From: Gonatopus flavifemur
Lineage: Eukaryota; Arthropoda; Insecta; Hymenoptera; Dryinidae
Reading direction: 5' to 3'
DNA length: 64,000 nucleotides
NCBI GenBank assembly: GCA_018340375.1
Contig: JAFFJZ010000002.1
Location: forward strand, 29,406,001-29,470,000
A model generated the notes under the pieces. The model was not told where the DNA came from, did not search any database, and saw nothing but the letters and a program-made list of their open reading frames with translations. Shown in pieces: positions 36,712 through 48,574 of the stretch (within the stretch, counting starts at the first letter, position 1; each line of letters begins with the position of its first letter). The translations under genes were made by a program, and so were the position numbers.

Positions 36712-37072
36712 GTTGTAATTTCACACGAGCGTCGAGCGTTGAGCAACGAGCGATTTTCCCAGGTTCTAGATTTCAGCGTCAAAGCTTCATGATGTTTCTC
36801 GACGCTCAATTTGAGAGTTAAAAGTTGTCTTTTAACTATTCTCTGTGCGGAAGAAAGAATATTAAACATATAAGAATATATATTGTTTGAGCTGACGTGC
36901 CTTCTTTATCCTGCACTATTGAGAATGATTGAATAATTATGGATTATGCTAAAACTCAATTATGGATTAGAACGGCGTCAAAGCTAAACACTGTTTAGCT
37001 TTCACGCTGAATCCCAGAAAATGTGAAAATCGCTCGACGCTGGACGTTTGATGCTCGTATGAAATTACACCT
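36712..37072. mobile_element. MITE with TTAA duplication (piggyBac-like target)
   Basis: Arms of about 70 bp pair through TGTAATTTCACACGAGCG (left) and TGTAATTTCATACGAGC (right, other strand), then GAGCGATTTT. TTAA stands at both borders (36708-36711, 37073-37076). TTAA targeting is typical of piggyBac, but the outermost bases are not the usual CCC, so assignment is tentative. Confidence 0.65.
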
Positions 37073-37263
37073 TTAAGCCAAATCTCTACTGATAAGATGC
37101 ACAAAATATTTTCGTCCAGATCTATCATGATGAAATGGATCTTCAATGATTAAGAGCTCTCAAACAAGCTTCACGAGCACAGTGAAGTTGAAAGTTATAT
37201 TCTAAGCGTGATTTCATGTTCTATACACGGTAATATTGGACAATTTGATTTTTTATCTATAAT

Positions 37264-37276
37264 CCCCCCCCCCCCC
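37264..37276. repeat. C13 homopolymer
   Basis: A run of 13 C in AT-rich DNA. A second C13 lies at 15673-15685. Confidence 0.9.
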
Positions 37277-37488
37277 TCATTGGTTCCTGAATAATATACT
37301 CATCACCGCAGACTGCTATCTATCAATCGCATTGATTGTGCAATCAGTAGATCGTTACCAAGCAAGATTTATGTCGATGACATAACCTCAATTTCTGTTT
37401 GTGAAGTAAATTGATCTAGTTAGTGTTGGATCACTCACTAACCAATACTGTCATTTTTAGATAGCATATCCACATATAAAATGACATG

Positions 37489-37802
37489 CCTTTTATGAAA
37501 AAAACCGATATCGGGATTTCATCGTTCAATCATGAGTTGTATCAATACTATTCGAAATCTATCGTGTTGTTTCATTGTCAGACAAATCCGAAAAAAATAC
37601 GATGTCTACGATAATTATCCGAGACAAAACCGAACCAGCAACCTGATGATTTCCCGATATCGGGTTAACATTGGATGATTATCGTAGATATCGTGTTTTT
37701 GTCGGACTTGTACGATAATGAAACAACACGATAGATTTCGGATAGTATTAATACAACTGATGATTTAACGATGAAATTCCGATATCGAGTTTTTTCATAA
37801 GG
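37489..37802. mobile_element. Foldback MITE, 314 bp, CGATATCG-rich
   Basis: A palindrome over nearly the full length. The left arm CCTTTTATGAAAAAAACCGA pairs with the right arm (CCCTTATGAAAAAACTCGA on the other strand). The arms repeat CCGATATCGG, ATCTATCGTG and ACGATAAT words. Non-coding. Confidence 0.8.
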
Positions 37803-38234
37803 GGCGCTTATGCTGGGAGTGTCATATTTTAAGTGAAAATTACTCTAGTCATGCTTTAGGCATCAAAAGGCCTTACCGGGCCCTTTCGAGTGACTTGCAA
37901 GGCTTGCGAGCGAAAAAATCGGGATGGAGAACCATACATTACCGATATTGTCGAATATTATGAATCGTTACCACTTCCAATCCCACATATAACTATGATA
38001 AGAATTTCATAACAATTGATCAATAGGAACGAAAGATACCCACATAAGAACGGTACGTCCCAAATTTTCGAAATCCGTTGCGAAACTATGTGCTTATCCT
38101 TTTTTCCCTCAATTCCGATTTGCCTGGAATTTACATCGTACAACTAACACCTATTGAATCGAATATACTCAAAAGTTTTTTGCTGTATATAAAATTCTTT
38201 TTGTAATGTATATAAAATCATGAGTAAAACTTCT

Positions 38235-38436
38235 CTTAACGTGATACCAGCGCTATAATTTTTACGGGACAGACTAAAAAAAATGCACGCAATAATTCAA
38301 AATATCCCTCTGTACAGCACTTCTTCAGCAGTTCAAGAAATGCTGTGAAGAGAGATATTTTGAATTAATGTACGTATTTTTATGTAGTTCGTCTCGAAAA
38401 AATGTTTAAAAGCCCAGCCGCTGGCATCCCCTTAAG
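38235..38436. mobile_element. Foldback MITE, CTTAA..GATACCAGCG ends
   Basis: The left end CTTAACGTGATACCAGCG pairs with the right end (CTTAAGGGGATGCCAGCGG on the other strand). Inner arms pair through AATTCAAAATATC. Related in its ends to 26112-26348. Confidence 0.7.
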
Positions 38437-38439
38437 AAT

Positions 38440-40797
38440 ATAGGAAGGACCATCATTAAGTTTCTGAATTTGCAATAGATAAATCAACATAATAATTTTG
38501 TCGCGAGTTTTTGCTACTAGTGAAATACTTTCGATTTCTAGCGGAAATAATTTCTTTTTCTCATTTTTTTAAATGTTTTATACATATATTCCAAACGATC
38601 GTAGAATTCACAATCAATTGACATGCAATCAAATCGATGTACTCAATAAAATTGAAAACAAGTCTTTTCAATGATCCAAATCATACAATATGCTGAATGT
38701 ACTCTTAAAAGATTTGCATGCTGACAAAAGTTATCTGAAGTAGAAACCAACTTATACATGGGGAGTTCATGTATCATATTTCATCATGGAAATTATTATA
38801 TTTCCCAGTGAATATTCACAGAATTTTGTTATTTATAGATAAGAAGTGTCAGAATTTTAATGACAAATGTTGATTTATGTTCCCAAAATGTGAGTTAATT
38901 CTCACTTTGATGTAAATATCGAGTGCACTCATGAAAGATCTCATTCATCCCCATTAAACGTGTAGATAGAGAATCGAAACCGATTGATCTCCATTAGATT
39001 TGAATCCAAATTCTGCATATCCAGTAAGAATCAATCGGAATCAATATGATATCTTAACCAGAGAAGTGAAGTCATTTCTAAGATCAAATTTTTTCAATTT
39101 CATGAGATCAGGCCAGTGGAGAATCAGATTTTATAACTTCCAATTAGCGCTGGATATTCTTAGATTATGATGCAATTGAATCTTTGATCCAGCAGTTACC
39201 GGAATGGGCATAAAGTGTTAACTAGAGTACGAGATTGACTTCCGTTGGAACGATAATACGAGTCAATCATATCAGTTTTTCCTGTTTTTTTTTGTTTTTT
39301 TTTTTAAATATATTTTCCACAATCATTTTGACAGAAAAAAGCTGAAAGGAGGATATTGAGGTGGAATAGAATGAGTCACAGGATACACGTGATATTACGA
39401 TTACCAATCTCAATAAATAATACACATCCGTCGTTCGATCGGATAAATGAATGGTAGAAAACGTGTCTCAAGGTTCTCGTGACGTTCGACTTGCTTGACC
39501 ATACTTATAATTACAAGAATTTTTATCATCAAGTGTTGAATATTACCGATTAAGCTGCCAATATTACTATTAGCTACCAACAATCCCGTTCAATCCTGTT
39601 GCTGTTTCTTGTAATTGAAAATGAGAGTGAAAGTATGCCACTATATATTTTTATTTCTCTTTTATTGTTATTGATACACCTCACGCCTTCGAGTGTTTTT
39701 TTTGGAATTGCCAACAATATATGGATTTTCAAATAGAAAATTAGGCATGAGAAGTGAGTTTTGGATTCACAAAATTATCATTCTTCGTAGAGGGAAACAA
39801 TGATTATTTTCTCATTCTGATGATTTTTATTTTTTGGTTGAGGCATATCATAGGATGAGAATGAGATTCCTGATATACTGTGGTGAGCTATTCTATGAAC
39901 AAAACTACGTGTCTAGAAATACGGTACCATCACGCAACTCTTAAGAAGAATCTTTTATTGATATCATCACATCTTGTACATTAGCATCAGCCATGGGACG
40001 TGGAGCGTCTATAGAAGCATATGTAACATATATGTTACATCAACGTGAATCAGAGATAGAGAACGGTGGATCCAATGTGGAGCGACTCAAAAGCTACGTA
40101 GATGCGATGATAATGGAGGAAAAGTCTGGAAATTTTTTTGTTGGCTTCATGGCGCTTCTGAATCGCTCCTCATTCACGGAGAAAAAAATATACTAGTTTT
40201 TCTTATTTTGCTTGCTGAACCAGAAACACACGGAGAGAAGAGTTTGTTTGAGACAAAGAGGGCTTATTAGTTGTAAACAGATCATCATTTGGGTCAAATA
40301 AGATTTGTTGATAGTTAATAAACCTTATTTGATTGAAATAAATTTGGAATACTTTTTTCTCAGTGCAGGAAGGTTTGTAAAATCGATTTTTACATAAAAA
40401 CACGAGAAATTATTAATGAGTAACTGAATTTTACTATAAGCTTTATAAAATTTAACGTTCAGCGTTTAAAATCTAAACCCTACCTGTTATCTTTTGTACA
40501 ATATTCATAATCTTCCGTATTTTTATGCAAAAATTCATTTTACAAATCTTCCCGTTTCTAGTTTACTGAGAAAAATAGCAGAGGTTCTTATACTTTCGAG
40601 TGGCATTTTTCTCCGTGTATTTGAATTCATGTTGTGTGAAGTGCAGTCAACGTATTTGGTCTGTGGTATATCGTACAACTAAAGAGACATTCTTCTATTT
40701 AAAGAAATGAACATTGTTTATAATACGTTATAAAAAACCATTGGTGCTGTTTTTCATGATGAAAAGTATTTTAAGAATAGGATTCCCTTTTTCGAAA
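38440..40797. other. AT-rich region, little recognised
   Basis: Isolated MITE-type ends (CACGGAGAGAAG near 40229, CTCCGTG near 40611) could not be paired into elements with matching target duplications. Confidence 0.45.
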
Positions 40798-40800
40798 ATA

Positions 40801-41261
40801 CATACCTAAGATTGCGCTTTGCCACAACCCATACAGGGTTCATCAACAGGCCCAATAATGGCACGTTACTGGACCACAAACGGTGTTCTTCGCCCATCAA
40901 TGGCACATCAATGGTTAATTGCTAGATGATAACGTGGGTCCAGTAATGGCAATAAATAATGGGTCATATATAAAATTATTGCTGGCCCTTCTTATCAGCC
41001 AGTGGTGGGCCACACTTGTGCCAATGATGTGAATCCGTTGTTGGCCATTTAATGGTAGCCATACATGGGCCGATTATTGGCTATGTTTACATTATCGGGG
41101 TTTCCTGTATGGGAAACTTAGAATTTCCCAATGATTTCTAAAAATTGAAAAATAAACTTGTGAAATTTCACCTTCCAAACTAAATTTTGCAATTTTACTT
41201 TTTAGCTTTCAGAAATCATTGGCAAATCCAAAGTTTGCGGCAATGCGCAATCTCAGGTATG
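40801..41261. mobile_element. Palindromic MITE, CATACCT ends, split by a nested insertion
   Basis: The left arm CATACCTAAGATTGCGCTTT and the right arm (CATACCTGAGATTGCGCATT on the other strand) match, with TA flanks. The left arm is interrupted after GCCACAA by 286 bp (40828-41113) and resumes AAACTT. Removing the insert and one AA restores a palindrome of about 175 bp. Confidence 0.75.
40828..41113. mobile_element. CCC...GGG-class element, GGCCCA-tiled, AA duplication, nested
   Basis: Ends CCCATACAGG / CCTGTATGGG. The interior is tiled with GGCCCA, TGGGCC, TGGCCC and AATGGC words. The undisturbed opposite arm of the host palindrome reads GCAAACTT where this side reads CAA-insert-AAACTT, which shows a 2-bp AA duplication. 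Non-coding. Confidence 0.8.
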
Positions 41262-41273
41262 TAATTGAATATG

Positions 41274-41492
41274 CACGGAAAAAAGTCTCATGTGAGTTCT
41301 ACATTGGTTGTTGTTAATTTAACATAACTGCTCACATAAATACAATTGGAGTAAAATTTACATTAGAACCGATGTTATATTTACATTGTTATCGTAGTAA
41401 ATGGGAGCAGTGTTGCTGTGAAGTAACTATGATAACAATGTAATCGTTATCTCACTTTCCATGTAATTCTTACTTGGGCATTTTTCTCCGTG
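41274..41492. mobile_element. CACGG...CCGTG MITE, TG duplication
   Basis: Left end CACGGAAAAAAGTCTCATGT; right end on the other strand CACGGAGAAAAATGCCC. TG on both sides (41272-41273, 41493-41494). Internal arms share CTACATTG/CAATGTAA words. Confidence 0.7.
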
Positions 41493-41739
41493 TGATTCAC
41501 TTTAAATTTGTATCAATTATGTACTTTCGGAAAAAAACATTTGCACAGAATTTGACTCTCCCCTTCCCCCATTTTGATGGTCGAGTCCCTTCAAGTAATT
41601 AATTAGAGTTTATTTTGTACACTTGATCAATTTTGTTTCATGTTACAATCTGAAAATCCGAACGAAAGAAACTTCTTACTGTTGGTGTACTTTCATTATG
41701 TACTCTCCTTTAAGCATCAGTTTGTCATAATAATTGTGT

Positions 41740-41751
41740 CCCATACAGCAC
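41740..41751 (+). mobile_element. Solo CCCATACAGCAC end
   Basis: An exact CCC-class end preceded by GT. No inverted partner was found in the next 900 bases, so it is probably a truncated element. It lies just upstream of an unsupported 138-codon ORF (41838-42254). Confidence 0.4.
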
Positions 41752-42486
41752 AAAAATTTCCAAAATATCCCATTGAGAAAACAAAACTTGTAAAATTTAA
41801 ATCTCATTGGGTGAATATATGGATGATTTAGAATATAGTGCAAGCGGCCACAATTTCAGTCAATTTTGCAACAACGAATATTAAATATACCACAGCTGAT
41901 GTGAAATATACCATAGTTGATGTGCATATCACATTCTCTGCGGTGAAATCAACTAAAATTGTAGTAGCTCGAATTATATTTTTAAATCGTCCATATATTT
42001 ACTTAACAAAAGGTAAATATTACAACTTTTTTCTCTCGGTGCATTCTAATACTTCAGCGCCATCAAGAGACATTACTGGAATATTCTATGTTGCATGTGG
42101 TAGGTATGTCACGCGTTACAGAAACCCTAAGGAATTGTCTGTTTTTCAAATGAGCAATTCCAAACCTGACCAATCCACTTTATGGAAAGCGACCGAATTC
42201 ATCGTGTTCCACCATGCCCATCCCAGATCATACACATCTTTGGTTCTCCCGTAGAAATTATTAGAACTTGGGGGAGATTTGTTGCCACATTCGAAGTATA
42301 GTTTTGATGCTACACCATCAGATCAAGATTTATTCGAATTTTCAAAAAGTTTCGTAAATTCAAGTAATGTTAAATTCGTGATTCAATACAGTTTATATTG
42401 AAGTTATACCTAATTTTTTGAGAATTGTTCTACTCGGGATATAGAGATCAAAAACTCCGCCGTAAATGAGACCCTCATGGAAGTAA

Positions 42487-42593
42487 CCCTAACAGCACTG
42501 GGAGGTTTTTAAAACGTTCCAAGAACGTTGGGACGTTTTCAAAACATTCTCAGAACGTTTTCAAAACGTCCAGGGACCTTGGTGCTGTTAGGG
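42487..42593. mobile_element. 107-bp CCC...GGG-class element, AACGTT-tiled, AA duplication
   Basis: Perfect 12-bp ends CCCTAACAGCAC / GTGCTGTTAGGG; AA on both sides. The interior consists almost only of AACGTT-type words (AAAACGTTCCAAGAACGTT, GACGTTTTC, AGAACGTTTTC). It is the smallest and clearest example of the tiled design. Confidence 0.8.
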
Positions 42594-42597
42594 AAGG

Positions 42598-42659
42598 CTG
42601 GGGCTATGATCTAATTCAATGTGAGTGTATATAAAATTTGTATCAGATCATAGCCCCAG
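42598..42659. repeat. 62-bp hairpin, CTGGGGCTATGATCT arms
   Basis: Perfect 15-bp arms, CTGGGGCTATGATCT and AGATCATAGCCCCAG, around an AT-rich loop with TATAAAATTTGTAT. It starts within a few bases of the element at 42487-42593 and is a short relative of the foldback at 43528. Confidence 0.8.
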
Positions 42660-43527
42660 GCCTACATGGAAGCCGAGGCCCCTGTCAACTGCTCTGGATT
42701 CAGTCTTCCGCCGAGAAAAACCAGAATTTTTATAAGTTATTCAAAAGTTGTCGTGAGAGGATCGACGCAAACAAACATTGTATTTTCGAAAGATTCCCTC
42801 ACAAAAATTCGCAATCATTTATTCGCCAACCCGATGTGTTACGTGTTTGTTAACGTCTTACAAAGTTTACTACATCCAACTTTTTTTCCGTGCATAATTT
42901 TGGTAGCACAGATTAACAGTCGAGATTCCCTGATCAACTTTTTTCAATCCCATGTTTGCTAATGGAGCTCATAAGACTCTGACAAATATTGAATACACAC
43001 GGGCGGCAATTTATATATACATATATATGTATAACAAGGATCGAGCCAATGAAGGAGGAATGTTTGGTTTAATCGAAAGCAATCTGCATATTCAATTAGA
43101 GGTTTAATTATAAATTCAAAAATTACATAAGATCGTGTAGTTGAGAGCACTTCTTAATTTATGAGTCTACCTTGTGGGAGGTCATATGAATGTTATGAAT
43201 CCCTTAAGAAATGCATAGGTGGTACTTTAATTATAATATTTTACACAACATTAGCTTGGTACAAGCCGAGTGCTATCCAAATCAAATATATCATGTTTTT
43301 TCGTCGAGTTTTATATCCGGTTCTGATACTGTACGAGAATTTCATACCGGGGCTTGAAGAATTCACAATATCTTCATGATTTTCCGTGAAGATGTTTTTT
43401 TTTGGGGGGGAATTCTCTTTTCTGTCCATGTGTGTGTTATTTCATACAAGATACATGGTCAGCGAGGAATTATATGCACTCTTTCTCATGCTTAATTACG
43501 TTGAGTGTTTTGGGAAATGATCTCTCG

Positions 43528-43654
43528 GGATGGAGCTATAATCTGCTTCAATGTGATTTTATATAAAATTTGTATTAAGTTTTCATATAAATTTATAGAA
43601 ACTTCATACAAACTTTGTATAAAATCATATTGAATCAGGTTATAGCCCTAGGCA
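43528..43654. mobile_element. Foldback element related to the 42598 hairpin
   Basis: The arms pair through GAGCTATAATCTGCTTCAAT (left) and GGGCTATAACCTGATTCAAT (right, other strand), then TGATTTTATA. Same outer words as the 42598-42659 hairpin. Confidence 0.7.
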
Positions 43655-43670
43655 TAATGATCTCTTTTTT

Positions 43671-43902
43671 GTGGAATTGTATCCAAAAAACAATGAAAAA
43701 TTATCAATATTTGATAAAAAATAGATAAACATATGAACTTTCCAAAAGTCGCGCGTAAAATTTTACAAAGACATTAACAAAATTCTAATATTCTACTATT
43801 CACTTTGTGAAATTTCATACACGACTTTTGGAAACTTCATATTTTTCTTTATTTTTTATTAAGTATTGATAATTTTTCATTATTTTTCGAATACAATTCC
43901 AC
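43671..43902. mobile_element. Foldback MITE, GTGGAATTGTAT ends
   Basis: The arms share GTGGAATTGTAT, AATGAAAAATTATCAATA and TTTCCAAAAGTCG, forming a palindrome of about 230 bp. Non-coding. Confidence 0.75.
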
Positions 43903-44397
43903 ACGAAAGCGAACCGCTTCATCTTTATAATGCATTCAAGGAATACTCTTAGATTTTAAGAAATATTCTCCAATTTTCATTGATGATTACTATATTTTCG
44001 ACCTGCATTTTTCTCCGTGTATCTTTGGGTCTGAATGTGTTCTTCCTCTATTATTGGTGGGGCGAATGAAAAACAAAGAAGTCTTATGCACCCCTTTTAC
44101 TCCCATGTTCCTTATATATAAGGAAACGGAAGTATTGCGATAGGGACAGAAATCGATGATATCCTATTATAATGTAGCTTACTATTGAAAAGTAGTTGTG
44201 AAAAATAGTCGTGTTTACTAACAATGAAGTAATTTCGATCCCAACCTTCGGTTACATCGTACCATAAAAATTAGTAAGTGATACTGAAAAAAAATAGTTG
44301 AGACGTTATTTTACTCATTTTTTCAGATAATGGCAACTAATACTTTCTCTCAGTGCATACACTTCATATGTATAGTTGTGCCCATACCCTAAAGTGT

Positions 44398-45315
44398 ATG
44401 TACATTGGGGCCCACACTGGGCCAGCATAGGTCGAGACTAACTTCAAGTGGGGCCAAAATGGATACACGCTGGGGTATGGTTATTTTGGCGGACCGTGCG
44501 TTGTGGACATTTCTCCCGGGCTCAGAGCTCGACCACCCAAGCGTGTATTGCCTGTAATAACAATGGGCCCCAGGCTGGGTCCATCCTCTTTAACCCAGTA
44601 TTGGGGAATGACGATGGGGCCCATATTGGCTCAATCTTGGCCCTGTTGTGCTCTCCCATACAATTATAGTGGAAAAAAAATGGAGATAATGAATCTTAGT
44701 GCGGGCACATTTGAACTTGGCCCCAATTTGGACCAGCGTTAGGCCAAGATTGGGGTGAATTTATATCCCGAGCATGTGTGTACAATCCTCAGCGTGTAAG
44801 AATTTTTGTCCCACTCTGGCCCAGTCTTGGGCCCATATTGGCAGGATGGGACCCATGCTGGCCCGGGGTGGGCCCCATGGTATATACATCCTAGGGATTT
44901 TCCAATTTCAAAACAAAAAGGAAGGGGCAATATTGATTGCCTAGTCTGGGTTCATGCTGGGCCCGTGGTGTTACCAATTCTCGGGCAAAGCAATACGGCC
45001 AAGCTGGGAACGATGTTATCATCCCAGGGTTGTCCCCACGTTGGGTAGCATGGGTACCCACCCTGGGCGTAGATGGGGCCCGCCGTCAATACACACTTGG
45101 GCAGGTTTATAATCCCTATTTGAAAAGTAGCTACAACTTGAAATGTTACGCTTTTCAATCTAGGCTCCGTAATGGTATAAAATATCCAGGCAAAAGAATG
45201 TTAGCCAACTCGGGGCCTATATGGGCTGTTGGTAACCATACCTGGATTGAAATATCCCAGAACTATACTGGCAACCGCAACTGGGGCCTACATGGGACGT
45301 GGGTAGGCAACCTTG
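44398..45315. repeat. GGGCCC/GGCCCA-tiled block, about 0.9 kb
   Basis: Dozens of GGGCCC, TGGGCC, GGCCCA and GGCCAA words in both orientations, well above the G+C of its surroundings. CCCATACCCT at 44381 may be the left end, but no inverted right end was found. Spurious ORFs rich in Gly-Pro, Trp and His arise on both strands. The same word type tiles the element at 40828-41113. Confidence 0.6.
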
Positions 45316-45329
45316 TATTGGATGCCTAG

Positions 45330-47650
45330 GATTGATTTCCACACGGTTAATGGCGCAGAAGTATCATGGTATCGCTTTTAGAATTTGCACATTATTCAGA
45401 TATTCGTGTGACGCAGAAACATCTGTAAATAATAAACTCGCAACGGTATCTCATTGTACCGTTGTGGGAATCAACAACCTAATAAACATACCTAACATTT
45501 CAAACTTGTCTTATGTGACTTTTTTGGAAACGTTTCAGATGTTATGTTTATTGCGACATTGTTACCCAAACAAGTTATTTTCATTCGAGTTCGTAAAAAA
45601 CGAAGACCAATAGAGGAATATTTTAATAAGTTGATTCGAAACCTCATCCAACGATTGTCTGGTCAAAGAAACCATGGTCATGATAAATCCATTAATCCCT
45701 CTCCATATATTTGCCTTTCGTTATACCCTATCCATCCAGTTGAGTCGCTGATTGATTCAAAGGCTGAATGAAATTCCGAAAGTCAACCGCACAAGGTTTC
45801 AGAAATCCCATTTGTTTTGATACCATTGGGAATGGTTGAATCGATTGAACATGTGTGAGATTTTTACCAGGAGACAACACGAGAGTGATAGAAAGAAACT
45901 GAGGGGACACAAACGACTGTTGCTTGGAGTGGTGTCGTGAAGCGAAAAAGGAGGGGGTATACACACGAGGTGGAGGGAAACGATGCATTCTCGATCCGTC
46001 AAGTTAGTCGCTCGCCGCACGCGCGCTATGGTGATTCGGCGATGAACGTGTTTTTCATTTTTCATACATCAACGTATTTTTTCGATCCAAAAAATTGCCA
46101 TACCACTTTTCCGACGGCACTGCATTTGAACACGTGTTGCACGTATGGGGGGTGGGGGGGTTAACACATGAAAGTGTATATCTTTTTCTCCCGTGACAAT
46201 AATTGGAATAATCTTCCATTCGTATCCTTGGAATAATCGTTTTTACGCACCCCAAAACGTTGATGGATCCTCGAAAACTTTTTTCATAAGTTTGAGTTGT
46301 GCGACGGATCACACGATTGTGTATCACTCCACGAAGTTCATTTCATGACCCAGTATAAGCGTCGAGAGTAAGCGGATGTAAATCAATGAGGTTTAGCTCG
46401 TAAAAACAAGTGTTCCATCCGAAAGATAGAGAGGAAGAGAAAAAAACAGAGTAGTATTTATACTTGGTGTCCGATTATCCTACTTACCGAAGATATACTA
46501 GGAAGAGAACATCTCTCGTTGACCACAATCGTACAATCATTACCCGTTTCGATCAGAGACATCAATGTTTTTCATCGATAGATCTGTGAAATTAAATCGC
46601 CAACTCGTCAAGATCGTGATGGAAATATCAAATTCTTCATATCTACTGAGAATAAAAGCACAATATTCTAATTATTCCTTACTTTGTCACAATTGTAATG
46701 GTGGAATAGACGAGGTGGGATCGAAGAGATCGCAATTGAGCGGAAATGAAAAAAAGAGTTACGCAGCGTAATGATTATGAACTATACGAACTGCGTGTGG
46801 TTACAGATCCGACAAGAAATATAATTTGAATGAAATTCATCGGCACGCATTTATAGGTTTCATAAATTTACAACGCGACAGAAAACCATATTTTATTGTT
46901 CCGCTGTTGAGAAGTCGAACCATTCAAAGCATTAACACTGTACTTTTATTACTCGTAAGGTCATGTTTATGTTTTGTATACTCCAACTAACGTATTCAAA
47001 GTACTCGAGGAATAATATTAGCATTTAACAACCGGAGACAGAGAAACTGAGTTGACTTGGACGTCATACGAATATACATACCTAAAGATTATCGTCTTCC
47101 TAAATACCACTGTTGTCTTCCAGTAATTGACATCTAAGGATTTATATGCATTCATTTATTCACCATGTCTTCATCGGATTGAATTCTACGATATTTCTGT
47201 TTTAAACAGTGAAATGAATAGTAAGGATATGGCGCCTTATTTTAAGTGCCACGACGCCGTAACTAATAAAAACGACAGACGGGAGGAGTAGTTAGACGGA
47301 ATCAGCAGCTGACACTACTAACTCTCAACAAACTACCGGCTTCAATTTCGGCATGGAAACAGTTGAACGTTGCTAGATCTCACGATGTTTTCCCCTCTTC
47401 CGTGGGTTCTTCGTTTTTAAACGATATATTCCTTGTTCTTGTTCCTTGGTTTGAGGAATTGAGGTTCCTAATTAACCAACTACTCGATTGTTCGGATTAT
47501 TCTTGGCTTTCGGCTTGTGGTGTGAAGTGCGCGAGAAAAGTCGAATGAGTACTGTGAACGAGCATGAGAATCGAAAATTTCTCCTCGAAAAGTGAGTGAC
47601 CGATGAAATAATAGTAATAATAATAATCAAGTGATAAGTGCTCAGTGAGT
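45330..47650. other. Mostly unique DNA upstream of the first exon
   Basis: The stretch 45940-46050 is relatively CpG-rich (GTCGCTCGCCGCACGCGCGC) and 46150-46160 has a G-run. It may include promoter or regulatory DNA of the plus-strand gene starting at 47694, but no core promoter motif could be placed with confidence. Confidence 0.35.
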
Positions 47651-47693
47651 GGAATAGATAATAATCAAAGGAGTTATAATATACGGCGGAAAG

Positions 47694-47796
47694 ATGATGA
47701 TGGCACCGCAAGTGGTAGGTGTTCTTCTAAAGAAACCCGGCCAGCAAAGTCATTCTCGTATACCGTCTTTGGATCCACAGGAAACCAAAATCAGAG
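47694..47796 (+). CDS. First coding exon of an unidentified protein-coding gene
   Basis: ATG-ATG-ATG opens a frame reading MMMAPQVVGVLLKKPG.. for 34 codons and then meets a donor AG|GTTAGT at 47796/47797; the frame closes with TAG two codons later, as expected for intron sequence. An in-frame TAG at 47655-47657 limits the start upstream. Codon use and base composition (close to half G+C) differ clearly from the flanks. The exon ends in phase 1. The next exon is not recognised in the remaining 16 kb, so the first intron would be long. I do not recognise the protein; it is basic and Gln/Ser-containing, with no signal peptide or domain visible. Confidence 0.6.
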
Positions 47797-48573
47797 GTTA
47801 GTGTACCTTCATTTCACGACTTAATTAATCGCTATTGTCGATGCGCTGATCTTTGGGAACGAAAAGAAAAAGAAGGAAATATCTCCCATCATTCATCATT
47901 TTTTTCTCCTCGAAAAGAGGTTAGAATCAAGAAAAGTCGATTTGTTACATAACAGTATTTTAATGATATATTCGATTTTCTTTCGTTCCGAATTCGTATA
48001 AAGATTTAGATATGAATTTATGACTGGAGAATTTAGTTGGTAATAATTCTGCCAGCTTTGTGCATACACGCAATTCATGTACGCGCACGAAACACCGCTC
48101 GAATAAAGCAGAAAGTGAACTGTTACGAAATTTTGATAGAAAATATTCTTTGGAATACGTCCGAGTAGAGGTAATTAAATGTAACTCATTTCTGCGGTGA
48201 GCTATTCGACAATTATTAACAAGTATCCTTTTTCTTAGTCAACGTTATGCTACAAAGAGTGCAGCTGGTACTTTTGCACAATCTCTGCATTTTAACTTTA
48301 GAAGTGTCACGTGTATGTTCTCTCAATATTCACTGTGTCACGTCAACAACATTAACACTTTTCAAAAAATATCAAGAGATGATGTTGGTATGTAATTTCT
48401 CTCAATGTGCTACAAGCTTATATTGTATTTGAATTCACTAGCGTAATTATAGGATGAGTTTGTGGGAAATGTTTGTTTTCATCACAGAACACTTATTAAG
48501 GTACCGTAAAATGTTTCTATGAATAAAAAAACATTAAAAATGAAATGAGCATGGTACGAAATATGGTATTCAT
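47797..48573 (+). other. Start of the presumed first intron
   Basis: AT-rich sequence after the donor at 47797; no repeat recognised before the MITE at 48575. Confidence 0.4.
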
Positions 48574-48574
48574 G

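Noticed and set aside
40229..40617. CACGGAG...CTCCGTG pair as a fifth CACGG element
   Set aside because: The flanks differ (CA versus TA) and the inner arms do not match, so the ends probably belong to different elements.
41838..42254. 138-codon ORF
   Set aside because: Composition suggests AT-rich repeat translation (repeated KYT/VDVH segments); no splice site, no homologous motif.
44448..45329. Gly-Pro and Trp-rich ORFs on both strands
   Set aside because: Translations of GGGCCC-type tiling, open on both strands at once.
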